Source of the DNA: PGZG01 sp046292765
Lineage (GTDB): Bacteria; Pseudomonadota; Gammaproteobacteria; Pseudomonadales; Alcanivoracaceae
Direction: 5' to 3'
DNA: 64,000 bases
NCBI GenBank assembly: GCA_046292765.1
Contig: JBKBQA010000002.1
Location: 434,001-498,000, forward strand
Shown here: piece after piece, positions 26,082 to 34,365 of the stretch
How the letters are laid out: each line of letters opens with the position of its first letter
Numbering within the stretch: position 1 is the first letter of the stretch
Notes under the pieces: generated by a model
The model's input: only the letters and a program-made list of their open reading frames with translations
What the model was told of the DNA's origin: nothing
The model's database searches: none
Translations under genes and position numbers: made by a program

Positions 26082-26824
26082 GTCTTACCGAGGCGCTCGG
26101 CGCCGCTACGCTGCTGGCACTGGCTGGCGCCGGACATTGCCTTGGCATGTGCGGCGGTATCAGTCTGGGGCTGTCGATGGCGGTGCCGGAGGAGCGGCGA
26201 CGCGGACAGAAGCTGTGGTTGTGGCAGGCGCTGTTTGCGCTGGGCCGGGTGTCAACCTACACGCTGCTCGGCGCGCTGGCCGGCGGCATGGGACAGTGGC
26301 TGATCAATACCCTTCCCGCAGCCGGGCCAGTGGCGTGGTTGCTGTCAGCGCTGTTGATGCTGATGCTGGGCCTGATGTTGCTAGGCAAGGACATTGGCCT
26401 CGGCAAACTCGAACGCCTCGGCCTGCATGTCTGGCGACGTATCCAGCCGTTAACACTGCCATTGGTGCCGATCCGTCATCCGGGGCAGGCGCTGCTGCTG
26501 GGTGGCTTGTGGGGTTTTCTACCCTGTGGCCTGCTCTATACCGCGCTGGCGCTGTCGGTGTCTTCCGGTCAGGCGGTTCACGGCGCCGTGATCATGCTGG
26601 TGTTTGGCCTCGTTACTGTGCCAGCGGTAGCGGCAGGCGGAGTCGCCACCGGACTGCTAACCATCCTGCGTCGTCAGGGCTGGCGAAGACTGACGGCCAC
26701 CCTCACTCTGTTGATGGCGGGCTGGCTGTTCTGGCAGGGTCTGGCGGGTGCACATGGGCACCATGGTGCCAGCCATACGCCGCAAACCGGCACCGACAGC
26801 GAGTTGCACCACCATCACCATTGA
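26078..26824 (+). CDS. SafE/TauE-type (UreH-like) membrane protein with His-rich tail
   Basis: 248 residues, about six membrane helices, with GAGHCLGMCGGI near the N-terminus and WGFLPCGLLYTAL in the second half. These paired Cys/Gly motifs are typical of the sulfite exporter TauE/SafE and UreH-like group often encoded directly after ccoS. The C-terminus is strongly metal-binding in character: GAHGHHGASH and a final ELHHHHH. Overlap with ccoS (ATGA) and the tail suggest a part in copper or other metal handling for oxidase maturation; that is inference. Confidence 0.82.
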   Translation: MSLTEALGAATLLALAGAGHCLGMCGGISLGLSMAVPEERRRGQKLWLWQALFALGRVSTYTLLGALAGGMGQWLINTLPAAGPVAWLLSALLMLMLGLMLLGKDIGLGKLERLGLHVWRRIQPLTLPLVPIRHPGQALLLGGLWGFLPCGLLYTALALSVSSGQAVHGAVIMLVFGLVTVPAVAAGGVATGLLTILRRQGWRRLTATLTLLMAGWLFWQGLAGAHGHHGASHTPQTGTDSELHHHHH

Positions 26825-26880
26825 TATGCGTCAAAACGGCATGAGGCCTGCGTTGCATACTGGCGCCATCGAACCCGTGG

Positions 26881-28263
26881 ATGGCCGTGATGACCGACTG
26901 GAATACTGACCTTATCCGTCGCTATGGCGAGCAGGGACCGCGTTATACGTCGTACCCCACTGCGCTCCAGTTTCATGAAGAAGTAACGGCCGAGGATTAC
27001 TGGCAGGCACTACAGCAAGGCAATCTGGCCCGGCGTCCACTGTCACTTTATCTGCACATCCCGTTCTGCCAGCATGTCTGTTACTACTGCGCCTGCAATC
27101 GCGTCGTTACCGCAGATACTGCGCGTGCGGACCAGTACCTGAAGCGGCTGCTGCGCGAACTGAGCATGAAAGCGGAACACGTAGATCGTCAGCGGCCGGT
27201 CGTGCAGATGCACTGGGGTGGAGGCACACCCACCTACCTGAACGATGCCCAGATGACCGAGCTGGTCTATCACACTGCCCGTCAATTTCATTTGCTCGAT
27301 GACAGTCGGGCCGACTATTCCATCGAGATTGACCCGCGCACCGTTACCCAGTCCCGGGTCGGCCTGCTGCGCGGGCTCGGCTTCAATCGTGCCAGTCTCG
27401 GGGTGCAGGACCTGGATCCGCGAGTGCAACAGGCGGTCAATCGCGTCCAGCCCTACGAGATGGTCCGGGATGTGTTTGGCTGGCTGCGGGATTTCGATTA
27501 CCGCTCGGTCAACACCGATTTGATCTACGGCCTGCCCTGGCAGTCCGAAACCAGCCTCGCACGCACCATCGAGCAGCTGCTGCCGCTAAAGCCGGACCGG
27601 ATATCGCTTTACAACTACGCCCACCTGCCGGCCCGCTTCAAGGTCCAGCGTCAGATCAGCGAACAGAGCCTGCCGTCACCGGAGGAAAAGCTCCGCATGT
27701 TCAGCCGTGCCGGTGAAATGCTGGAGCAGGCCGGCTACTTGCTGATCGGCATGGACCACTTTGCCCTGCCAACGGACGCATTGGCACAGGCTCAGGACAG
27801 CGGCACCCTGCATCGGAATTTTCAGGGCTATACCCTCTATGGCGATGTGGACCTGATCGGGCTGGGCACCTCGGCGATCAGTGCGCTGGGTAATTTCTAT
27901 GGTCAGAACCACAAGTCCATCGAGTGCTGGCAGAGTGATATTGATGAGGGGGGGTTGCCGCTGGAGCGGGGCTGCCTGCTGACGCTGGATGACCAGATCC
28001 GTCGCGACCTGATCACCACCCTGCTCTGCCAGATGGCAGTCAATCTCGATGTCCTGTCCGAGCGCTGGAACATTGACGCCCGCCAGTACTTTGGCCCAGA
28101 GCTGATGCAGATGCACCGGCTGGCCGCGGACGGGCTGGTGGAGTTTGACTGGCAGCAGATACGGCTCACCCCCACTGGCCGTCTGCTGGCGCGGGCGGTG
28201 GCGATGGTTTTCGACTCGTACCAGAAGGATAGCGTCAAACGCGACTTCAGCCGGATTATCTGA
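26881..28263 (+). CDS. hemN: Oxygen-independent coproporphyrinogen III oxidase
   Basis: 460 residues. Radical-SAM cluster motif in HIPFCQHVCYYCACN (C-x3-C-x2-C-x-C), SAM-binding GGGTPTYL and the HemN start pattern LIRRYGEQGPRYTSYPTA. HemN decarboxylates coproporphyrinogen III without oxygen, supplying haem for the cbb3 oxidase under microaerobic conditions. ATG at 26881 is used; ATG at 26890 with GGATGG 5 nt upstream is an equally plausible start. No FNR box was seen directly upstream. Confidence 0.95.
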   Translation: MAVMTDWNTDLIRRYGEQGPRYTSYPTALQFHEEVTAEDYWQALQQGNLARRPLSLYLHIPFCQHVCYYCACNRVVTADTARADQYLKRLLRELSMKAEHVDRQRPVVQMHWGGGTPTYLNDAQMTELVYHTARQFHLLDDSRADYSIEIDPRTVTQSRVGLLRGLGFNRASLGVQDLDPRVQQAVNRVQPYEMVRDVFGWLRDFDYRSVNTDLIYGLPWQSETSLARTIEQLLPLKPDRISLYNYAHLPARFKVQRQISEQSLPSPEEKLRMFSRAGEMLEQAGYLLIGMDHFALPTDALAQAQDSGTLHRNFQGYTLYGDVDLIGLGTSAISALGNFYGQNHKSIECWQSDIDEGGLPLERGCLLTLDDQIRRDLITTLLCQMAVNLDVLSERWNIDARQYFGPELMQMHRLAADGLVEFDWQQIRLTPTGRLLARAVAMVFDSYQKDSVKRDFSRII

Positions 28264-28362
28264 ATAACGGGCTATACGCGCTGTGGACAGCTGTTTACCT
28301 TTCCGGCGCTGATCAGAAATAACAGGGACAAGGTTGCATAAGGAGAAATTGAGGTGATTATA

Positions 28363-29118
28363 ATGGGGCCGCAAAAACTGCGCCTGGTCAGTGATACAAA
28401 AGGACACCCCGCCATGGTACACCGCGCCTCCTGCAATGAATGCAGCCTGAGCCCCATCTGTCTGCCACTGGCGGTGTCCGTCGACGAACTCGACCAGCTT
28501 GAGGACATCATGCGCCGCGGCCGGCCGCTGAAGCGGGGCGAGCATCTGTATCGTGCCTCCGATGCTTTCGAGTCCGTGTTCGCCGTGCGGAGCGGAGCGG
28601 TCAAAACGTATGTGCTGTCCGAAGAGGGCGAGGAGCAGGTCACCGGCTTCTATATGCCGGGCGAAATCGTCGGCATGGATGGTATCAGCACTGCCCATCA
28701 CATGAGTTCAGCCAAGGCGCTGGAAACCGCGTCAGTGTGCGAGATCCCGTTTCAGCGTCTTGAGGAGCTGTCGAGCAAGATACCTACTCTGCAGCACCAC
28801 TTTTTCAGTCTCATGAGTCGTGAAATTCAGGCCGACCGAGAGCTGCACATGTTGCTGAGCAAAAAATCTGCCGAAGATCGTATTGCCTCCCTGCTGCTGT
28901 CATTTGCCACACGGCAGCAGCGCCGTGGCCTGTCGTCACAGCGCATTCGTCTGCCGATGTCTCGATATGACATCGCAAACTATCTGGGTCTGGCGGTGGA
29001 AACCGTCAGCCGGATCTTCACCCGCTTCCAGCAGCAGGGCCTGCTCGCTGTGGAGGGCCGTGAGATCGAAATTCTTGACCGCGAAGCGCTGTGCGGCAAC
29101 CACCGCCTGCGCGCCTGA
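28363..29118 (+). CDS. anr: FNR/Anr-type oxygen-sensing regulator
   Basis: 251 residues. The four 4Fe-4S ligands of FNR are present: C24, C27 and C33 in ASCNECSLSPICLP and C126 in ASVCEIPF. A CRP-type sensor domain is followed by a helix-turn-helix with the FNR recognition helix ETVSRIFTRFQQQG. Loss of oxygen allows cluster assembly, dimerisation and binding to TTGAT-N4-ATCAA sites such as the one before ccoN. ATG at 28363 has GAGG 8 nt upstream; GTG at 28354 is an alternative start. Confidence 0.95.
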   Translation: MGPQKLRLVSDTKGHPAMVHRASCNECSLSPICLPLAVSVDELDQLEDIMRRGRPLKRGEHLYRASDAFESVFAVRSGAVKTYVLSEEGEEQVTGFYMPGEIVGMDGISTAHHMSSAKALETASVCEIPFQRLEELSSKIPTLQHHFFSLMSREIQADRELHMLLSKKSAEDRIASLLLSFATRQQRRGLSSQRIRLPMSRYDIANYLGLAVETVSRIFTRFQQQGLLAVEGREIEILDREALCGNHRLRA

Positions 29119-29132
29119 CAGGAAATCTTTTG

Positions 29133-30056
29133 ATGAACCCGGTAATCGTCCTGCTCGACAGTGACATCAACGCACCGCAGCCGGCGTTAGCCAAGGCAGT
29201 ATTGTTGGCAAAACGCATGGGTGTGACGCTTCAGGTTTATGTCAACGCCTACTCCCCCGCGCTGGTGCGAGCCGTTGGCATGGATCGCGAGCGACTGGGA
29301 CGCGCGCGGGACAACATCATGCGTGGATGGGAAAAACAGTTACGCAAGGCGCTGGATCAGTTGCAGGCCCCCGACAGCGAGGCCCACATTTTCTGGGAGC
29401 AGACCGAATCTGCCCGATTGGCACAGTTCATCAGCGAACACGAACCGATCCTGCTGGTGCTGCATCGGGCCACCGAGCCACTGCTCAAACGCCTGCTGCT
29501 GACACCGCGGGATTGGCGGGTGATTCGCAAGGCGCCCTGCCCGGTGCTGTGCGTTGGTGAGCTGGAGTGGCCGGAGCATCCCTCGGTGGTGGCGGCGGTG
29601 GACCCGGATCATGGGCTCGATCAACCGGACACCCTGAATGACGATATCGTTGCCGCGGCTACCGGCCTTGCCAGTCATCTGGGCGCTGACGTCAATCTCG
29701 CCCATGTGGTTGAGTATCCGGATGAAACCCTGATCATGCTTGCCGGCGAAGCGGTGCCGGTATCGCTCTCCAATATCGACAGTCTGCGTCAGCACTACCG
29801 CCAGCGCCTCGCGAAGTGCGCCGCAGATTACGATATTCCTGCTGAGCGGGCTCTGCTGCTTGAGGGGGCACCCCATCGGGCGCTGGGCGAATACATGGAT
29901 GCCCATCCGGGAGTGCTGGTGCTAGGGACCGTACATCGCGGCGCCATTCGCCGACTCCTGCTCGGCAGCACTGCCGAGCAGATCCTGCTGCACAGCGCTG
30001 CGGACATTCTGGTGGTGAAACCGGCGAACTTCCGGTCTCCCTGGCAGTCTCCTTGA
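29133..30056 (+). CDS. Universal stress protein, tandem UspA domains (UspE-like)
   Basis: 307 residues containing two UspA folds, roughly 1-145 and 155-307. The second carries the nucleotide-binding pattern G-x2-G-x9-G-S/T as GTVHRGAIRRLLLGSTAEQILL and ends ADILVVKP. Tandem Usp proteins next to FNR genes are common in gammaproteobacteria, where uspE lies beside fnr. It begins 14 bp after the anr stop, with AGGAAA as ribosome site, so it is probably co-transcribed. Confidence 0.88.
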   Translation: MNPVIVLLDSDINAPQPALAKAVLLAKRMGVTLQVYVNAYSPALVRAVGMDRERLGRARDNIMRGWEKQLRKALDQLQAPDSEAHIFWEQTESARLAQFISEHEPILLVLHRATEPLLKRLLLTPRDWRVIRKAPCPVLCVGELEWPEHPSVVAAVDPDHGLDQPDTLNDDIVAAATGLASHLGADVNLAHVVEYPDETLIMLAGEAVPVSLSNIDSLRQHYRQRLAKCAADYDIPAERALLLEGAPHRALGEYMDAHPGVLVLGTVHRGAIRRLLLGSTAEQILLHSAADILVVKPANFRSPWQSP

Positions 30057-30155
30057 TGTGCGTCAGTGTGACGGCCGGCAAGGCCGCCATACTGACCTTC
30101 GACGTCGGGACCGGAGGGTCCCCTCACCTAACACAGACACATGACGGAGCAGTGT

Positions 30156-30455
30156 ATGAGCGAATCCAAATTTATCGAAAAGCTGCGCGCCCAGCTGGAA
30201 GACTGGGACTACCAGCTCGACCGCTTCGAGCATCGGGCTCAGGATCTCAGCCACGACCTGCAGGACAAGGCCAAATCGAGAGTAGAGGAGTTTCGGGGCA
30301 AGCGCCGCGAGCTGGAAGGTCGACTCGGCGAGCTGGAAAAGGCCTCTGAGCGTGCCCTTGAAGACCTCAAGGACGGCATTGAGCTGGCGTGGGACGGATT
30401 GAAAACCGGTTTCTATGCGGCGCGCAGCGAGTTCGAGAAGGATGACGACAAGTAA
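30156..30455 (+). CDS. Small highly charged coiled-coil protein of unknown function
   Basis: 99 residues from ATG at 30156 (GGAG 7 nt upstream; an ATG at 30141 is less well placed). The sequence is rich in Glu, Lys, Arg and Leu with long amphipathic helices such as KLRAQLEDWDYQLDRFEHRA and RRELEGRLGELEKASERALE, i.e. a predicted helical coiled coil throughout. No signal peptide or membrane segment. I recognise no named family. It is followed by a clear terminator, supporting a real transcript. Confidence 0.75.
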   Translation: MSESKFIEKLRAQLEDWDYQLDRFEHRAQDLSHDLQDKAKSRVEEFRGKRRELEGRLGELEKASERALEDLKDGIELAWDGLKTGFYAARSEFEKDDDK

Positions 30456-30477
30456 GTCGCTTCACCAGCAGTAATCA

Positions 30478-30503
30478 GGGGGCGCAGCATGCGCCCCCTT
30501 TTT
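30478..30503 (+). terminator. Intrinsic terminator
   Basis: Stem GGGGGCGCA (30478-30486) / TGCGCCCCC (30490-30498) with a 3-nt loop and a following T-run; ends the transcript of the coiled-coil protein gene. It lies between convergent genes and may also slow transcription coming from yaaA. Confidence 0.92.
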
Positions 30504-30528
30504 ATTTTGTTGTGCCGTGCCCCGACGA

Positions 30529-31311
30529 CTAGCCGGCGTCTGCCTGGCGTCGACGAAACACCAGTGTGTCCGCGTCCGAGTCCTGCGCGGCAAATCGGTA
30601 ACCGGCTTCCGAAAAAGCCTCCAGTTGCGCGGGCTCCCGGATATCGTTCTGCAGTATCCAGGCGGCCATGAGGCCGCGGGCTTTCTTGGCATAGAAGCTG
30701 ACCACCTTGTACTTGCCGTTCTTCTCATCTTCGAACACCGGCGTGATGATCCGTGCTCCCAATTGTGCCGGGCGCACAGCGCGGAAATATTCTTGCGAGG
30801 CCAGGTTGATCAGGATATTGACCTTCGCTTTATCCATATCCTGCTTTAACAGATGGGTAATGGTGTCGCCCCAGAATGCGTACAGGTCACGCCCTTGCGG
30901 ATTGCCAAGGGCCGTGCCCATCTCAAGGCGGTACGGCTGCATCAGGTCGAAAGGGCGCAGCAGGCCGTAAAGGCCAGACAGAATACGCAGGCGCTGTTGG
31001 GCCCCCTGTAGAGCGCCGTGGTCGAGGCGCTCGGCCTGCAGGCCGGTATAGACATCCCCGCGGAATGCAAACAGCGCCGCGCGGGTCCCGGCGGCTGCCG
31101 CATCATAGTGCCAGGCCTGATTGCGGGCGACGTTAAGCTCGGCAATGGCCGGGCTGATTTTCATCAAATTTCCGAGATCATCGGCACTGAGCTCACGCAG
31201 TATCCGGTTAAGCGTTTCGCTCTGTGGCAGCAGACGTGGCAGACTGGCCTCCACGGCGGGCGTGGCTGAGGTATAGTCGAGCGTCTTGGCGGGTGACAGC
31301 ACAATAAACAT
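30529..31311 (-). CDS. yaaA: Peroxide stress protein YaaA (DUF328)
   Basis: 260 residues beginning MFIVLSPAKTLDY, with the diagnostic YGLLRPFDLMQPYRLEMGT block. YaaA proteins bind DNA through a helix-hairpin-helix-like fold and limit free iron during hydrogen peroxide stress. The ATG at 31311 has GGAG 5 nt upstream on the minus strand; the frame could extend two codons to a GTG without a better site. Confidence 0.94.
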   Translation of the reverse strand: MFIVLSPAKTLDYTSATPAVEASLPRLLPQSETLNRILRELSADDLGNLMKISPAIAELNVARNQAWHYDAAAAGTRAALFAFRGDVYTGLQAERLDHGALQGAQQRLRILSGLYGLLRPFDLMQPYRLEMGTALGNPQGRDLYAFWGDTITHLLKQDMDKAKVNILINLASQEYFRAVRPAQLGARIITPVFEDEKNGKYKVVSFYAKKARGLMAAWILQNDIREPAQLEAFSEAGYRFAAQDSDADTLVFRRRQADAG

Positions 31312-31358
31312 GAGCACTCCGGTGTCTCATCGGCCTGAACAGGAGGGAAGTATACGGG

Positions 31359-31832
31359 ATGGTCCAGATTCTGTTGTCGTTGATTGTCATGGTGGCAGCA
31401 CTGGTGCTGCTGGTGAACAGCTGGAAGGCCGAGAAGCACCTGTTCGCCGTCACTGCACTGGTGATAGTGCTCACCGCGGGCGTTATCGCGGGTGGGCTTG
31501 GCTACCAGATGCTCCGTCCTGCTGCTCTGCTCGATCCCGCTCTGGTTGAGGTAACCCTGGAGCAGGCCCGTATGACGGAAAATGGTGTGCGCCTGTCGGG
31601 ACATCTGAACAACACCAGTGATGCCCGCATCGCCGCCGTGACGTTGGAGGTTGTCGTGCTGCACTGTGGCCAGACTCCCTGTGAAGAAGGCGCCCGTGAC
31701 CGCATTGATGTGCTGCTACAGATTCCTCCTGGTGGGGGTTACCCGTTCAACGTGGTGGCGCGGCTGACTGACCTGCGCGACCAGAACGAGCTTCAATGGC
31801 GCCTTGATGTGATCCGCGTGACCACCTACTGA
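31359..31832 (+). CDS. Membrane protein of unknown function with C-terminal beta domain
   Basis: 157 residues: two N-terminal hydrophobic helices (about 4-20 and 29-49), then an outward domain of beta character (VEVTLEQARMTENGVRLSGHLNNTSDARIAAV) that resembles an FxLYD/DUF3426-like immunoglobulin-type fold. Two cysteines in LHCGQTPCEEG could form a disulfide. GGAGGGAAG precedes the ATG. It lies 9 bp before the MBL-fold gene, so the two are probably one transcript. Function unknown. Confidence 0.7.
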   Translation: MVQILLSLIVMVAALVLLVNSWKAEKHLFAVTALVIVLTAGVIAGGLGYQMLRPAALLDPALVEVTLEQARMTENGVRLSGHLNNTSDARIAAVTLEVVVLHCGQTPCEEGARDRIDVLLQIPPGGGYPFNVVARLTDLRDQNELQWRLDVIRVTTY

Positions 31833-31841
31833 GAACCGATC

Positions 31842-32693
31842 ATGTTTGCATTGACCCCCGGGCAACCGGTCGAAATTGGTCAAGGTGTCTGGCGTTTGCT
31901 GGCGCTGAATCCGGGTATGATGAGCGGTCCCGGCACTAACACCTATCTGTTGGCAGACGGCGACGGGCTGGCCGTACTGGATCCGGGGCCGGCGGATTCA
32001 CGCCATATCGATAACATCCTGCGTGCCTCAGAAACCCTGAACCGGCCGCTCACCCGCGTGCTGGTCACCCATACACACCGGGACCATTCACCCGGTGTGG
32101 CATTGCTCCGCCCCCACTGCCGCGGTCAGGCCATCGGACCCGTGCGGCTCGATGATCCCCTGCAAGACGATACCTGGATGCCGGATCAGGTGCTGCACGA
32201 CGGCGATCGGGTCGATCTTGGTGAACTGATCCTTCGTGTTATTGCGACGCCGGGACACGTCAGCAATCATCTTTGTTATCTGGAAGAACACTCCGGCTTG
32301 CTGTTCAGCGGCGATCACCTGATCAATGGATCCACCGTTGTTATCGCCCCACCGTCCGGGTCGATGTCGGCTTATCTGCAGTCATTGCGGCGGTTACTGG
32401 ATGAACCCGTCAAGCTCATCGCCCCGGGCCATGGCGATCTGATCCGTGATCCGGTGCGGACCGTCGAGGCGACTATTGGCCACCGCCTGGCACGTGAGGA
32501 GAAAGTGTTTCAGGCACTCGCCGTGATGCCCGACAGCCTGCCTGGCGATCTGGTAGCGGAGGTTTACACTGATGTGCCGACATTCCTGCACGGCGTCGCT
32601 GCCTTTTCGCTGGAAGCACACCTGATCAAGCTGGTCGAGGATGGGCGGGCGCTGCGAAGGGACGACGGCCGCTACAACGGCCTCGCCCGCTGA
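31842..32693 (+). CDS. MBL-fold metallo-hydrolase (LACTB2-like)
   Basis: 283 residues. The metal-binding motif H77-T-H79-R-D81-H82 lies in VLVTHTHRDHSPG, with further ligands in TPGHVSNHLCYLE, FSGDHLI and IAPGHGD. A C-terminal winged-helix-like extension (residues about 215-283) as in LACTB2-type nucleases/hydrolases. Cytoplasmic. It may act on thioesters, lactones or RNA; substrate not predictable. Confidence 0.87.
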   Translation: MFALTPGQPVEIGQGVWRLLALNPGMMSGPGTNTYLLADGDGLAVLDPGPADSRHIDNILRASETLNRPLTRVLVTHTHRDHSPGVALLRPHCRGQAIGPVRLDDPLQDDTWMPDQVLHDGDRVDLGELILRVIATPGHVSNHLCYLEEHSGLLFSGDHLINGSTVVIAPPSGSMSAYLQSLRRLLDEPVKLIAPGHGDLIRDPVRTVEATIGHRLAREEKVFQALAVMPDSLPGDLVAEVYTDVPTFLHGVAAFSLEAHLIKLVEDGRALRRDDGRYNGLAR

Positions 32694-32701
32694 GTGCCTC
32701 G

Positions 32702-33652
32702 TTACAACCAGCCTTTGCGCTTGAAGTAGACGTAGGGCGCCAGCCCGGACAACAACATCACCAGCAGGGCAAACGGATAGCCAAGGGCCCAGTCCAGTTC
32801 CGGCATGATGCGGAAATTCATGCCATAGATGCTGGCCACCATGGTGGGCGGCAAAAATACCACCGCGGCAATCGAGAATGTCTTGATAACCTGACTCTGC
32901 TTGATGTTGATAAAGCCCTGAGCGGCTTCAAGCAGGAAGTTGATCTTGTCGAACATGAAGGTGGTATGGGCCATCAAGGTATCCAGATCGTGTTGCATCT
33001 CCAGACACTGGGCCCGTCGCTCGGTGTCGGTGCGGAGATGGCGCTGGATAAAAGAGACTGCCCGCTGGGTGTCCATCAGGCACAAGCGGATCTTGCCGCT
33101 CGAGTCCTCGAGTTTTGCCAGACCATCGATGCTGTCTTCGAGATCCGCGTCCTCGTCTTCCAGCACATGATGGCTGACATCCTCCAGCTGGCCATGGACA
33201 TGCTCAAGCGTGTCAGCCAGATTCTCCACCTTCTGCTCCAGAATACTGAGCAGAATATCGAGTGGTTCCTCAACCTTGAGCCAGCCCCGGCGGGTGCGCA
33301 TACGCATCAGCCGGAAATCAGCAATTTCGGTTTCACGCAGGCTGATCAGTCGATCCGATTGCAGAATCAGCGCCACCGATGTGGTGCGGTGGCGTCCTTC
33401 GCTGTAATGCAGAAACAGGGAATGAACATGCATGCCCTGTTCGTCAATGAAATAGCGCGCCGATGCCTCAATTTCTTCGACATCATCTGCATCCGGCAGA
33501 GGTGCCGTGAATATCTGCTCCAGCAGCTGTCGCTCGGCATCGTCTTCGCCGACCAGGTCGATCCAGCGGGCAGTGGTCAGGTTGGCCGGGTGATCTACCG
33601 CCGAGGGCAGCTCGGCCAGAGCACCGTGGCGGATGTCGAAGGTATGCAACAT
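32702..33652 (-). CDS. corA: CorA-family divalent cation transporter
   Basis: 316 residues, the usual CorA length. A long acidic/helical N-terminal cytoplasmic domain is followed by two C-terminal membrane helices, with the pore-mouth signature YGMNF before the second. GMN is the defining motif for Mg2+/Co2+ selection. It converges with the MBL-fold gene (8 bp between stops) and is divergent from alkB. Confidence 0.92.
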   Translation of the reverse strand: MLHTFDIRHGALAELPSAVDHPANLTTARWIDLVGEDDAERQLLEQIFTAPLPDADDVEEIEASARYFIDEQGMHVHSLFLHYSEGRHRTTSVALILQSDRLISLRETEIADFRLMRMRTRRGWLKVEEPLDILLSILEQKVENLADTLEHVHGQLEDVSHHVLEDEDADLEDSIDGLAKLEDSSGKIRLCLMDTQRAVSFIQRHLRTDTERRAQCLEMQHDLDTLMAHTTFMFDKINFLLEAAQGFINIKQSQVIKTFSIAAVVFLPPTMVASIYGMNFRIMPELDWALGYPFALLVMLLSGLAPYVYFKRKGWL

Positions 33653-33741
33653 GTCATGCTCCGGGAGCGAGTCGACTGTCGGGGCCGGCCTGCCCCGGAC
33701 ATTAATGGCTGCACTATAACAGAGCTTGGCAGGAGTTTAAT

Positions 33742-34365
33742 GTGACAGCGCCCTTCCCGGTGGCCGCCGACAGCGTGATCGAACTCGATCAGGATGCCCG
33801 TCTCTGGTGTTGGGACGGACCTGTGCTGCCCTGCCCCGATCTGATCTCGCGTTTGCGTGACCGTCTCCCGTGGGAGCAACCGTCGATCCGGTTGTTCGGT
33901 CACTGGCACCCCATTCCCCGCTTGCAATGCTGGTGCGCTGATGCCGGTGCGGATTATCGCTATTCCGGGCGGCAACTGCCGAGGACTGACTGGACGCCTG
34001 AGCTGTCAGCGCTGCGAAGTATGACGTCAGCGATGACCGGAAAGCCCTTCAACAGTGTGCTGGTCAACCTGTATCGGGATGGTCGGGACAGCATGGGTTG
34101 GCACGCGGATGATGAGCCGGAGCTCGGCCCCACGCCCTGGATCGCTTCCTGGACATTTGGCGCCCCCCGGGACTTCGTCCTGCGCCGAAAAGGCGAGACC
34201 CGGATTTCCCATAGCATGCGGCTGCAGCATGGCCAGTTGCTGTTGATGTCCCCCGCTGTCCAGCACTGCTGGCAGCATGCGTTACCAAGGCGGACCCGGG
34301 TAGCCGGGGACCGGATGAACCTGACGTTTCGATATGTGCAGCCCGGCTCAGGTCGCAGTGAGTGA
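33742..34365 (+). CDS. alkB: AlkB-type 2-oxoglutarate/Fe(II)-dependent dioxygenase
   Basis: 207 residues. Iron ligands H121 and D123 (GWHADDE) and H179 (HCWQHALP), with 2-oxoglutarate-binding R191 and R197 in DRMNLTFR. The NLYRDGRDSMGWH block is typical of the ALKBH2/3-like branch that removes 1-methyladenine and 3-methylcytosine from DNA. Its last 18 bp overlap the convergent large regulatory gene on the other strand. Confidence 0.92.
   Translation: MTAPFPVAADSVIELDQDARLWCWDGPVLPCPDLISRLRDRLPWEQPSIRLFGHWHPIPRLQCWCADAGADYRYSGRQLPRTDWTPELSALRSMTSAMTGKPFNSVLVNLYRDGRDSMGWHADDEPELGPTPWIASWTFGAPRDFVLRRKGETRISHSMRLQHGQLLLMSPAVQHCWQHALPRRTRVAGDRMNLTFRYVQPGSGRSE

Noticed and set aside
26800..26824. 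HHHHH at the end of the SafE-type protein as a cloning-tag artefact
   Set aside because: It is embedded in a continuous chromosomal context with further natural His-rich sequence just before it (GAHGHHGASH).
28320..28362. An FNR box in front of anr suggesting autoregulation
   Set aside because: Only a half-match (TTGAGGTGATTATA) overlapping the ribosome site; the second half-site is not present.
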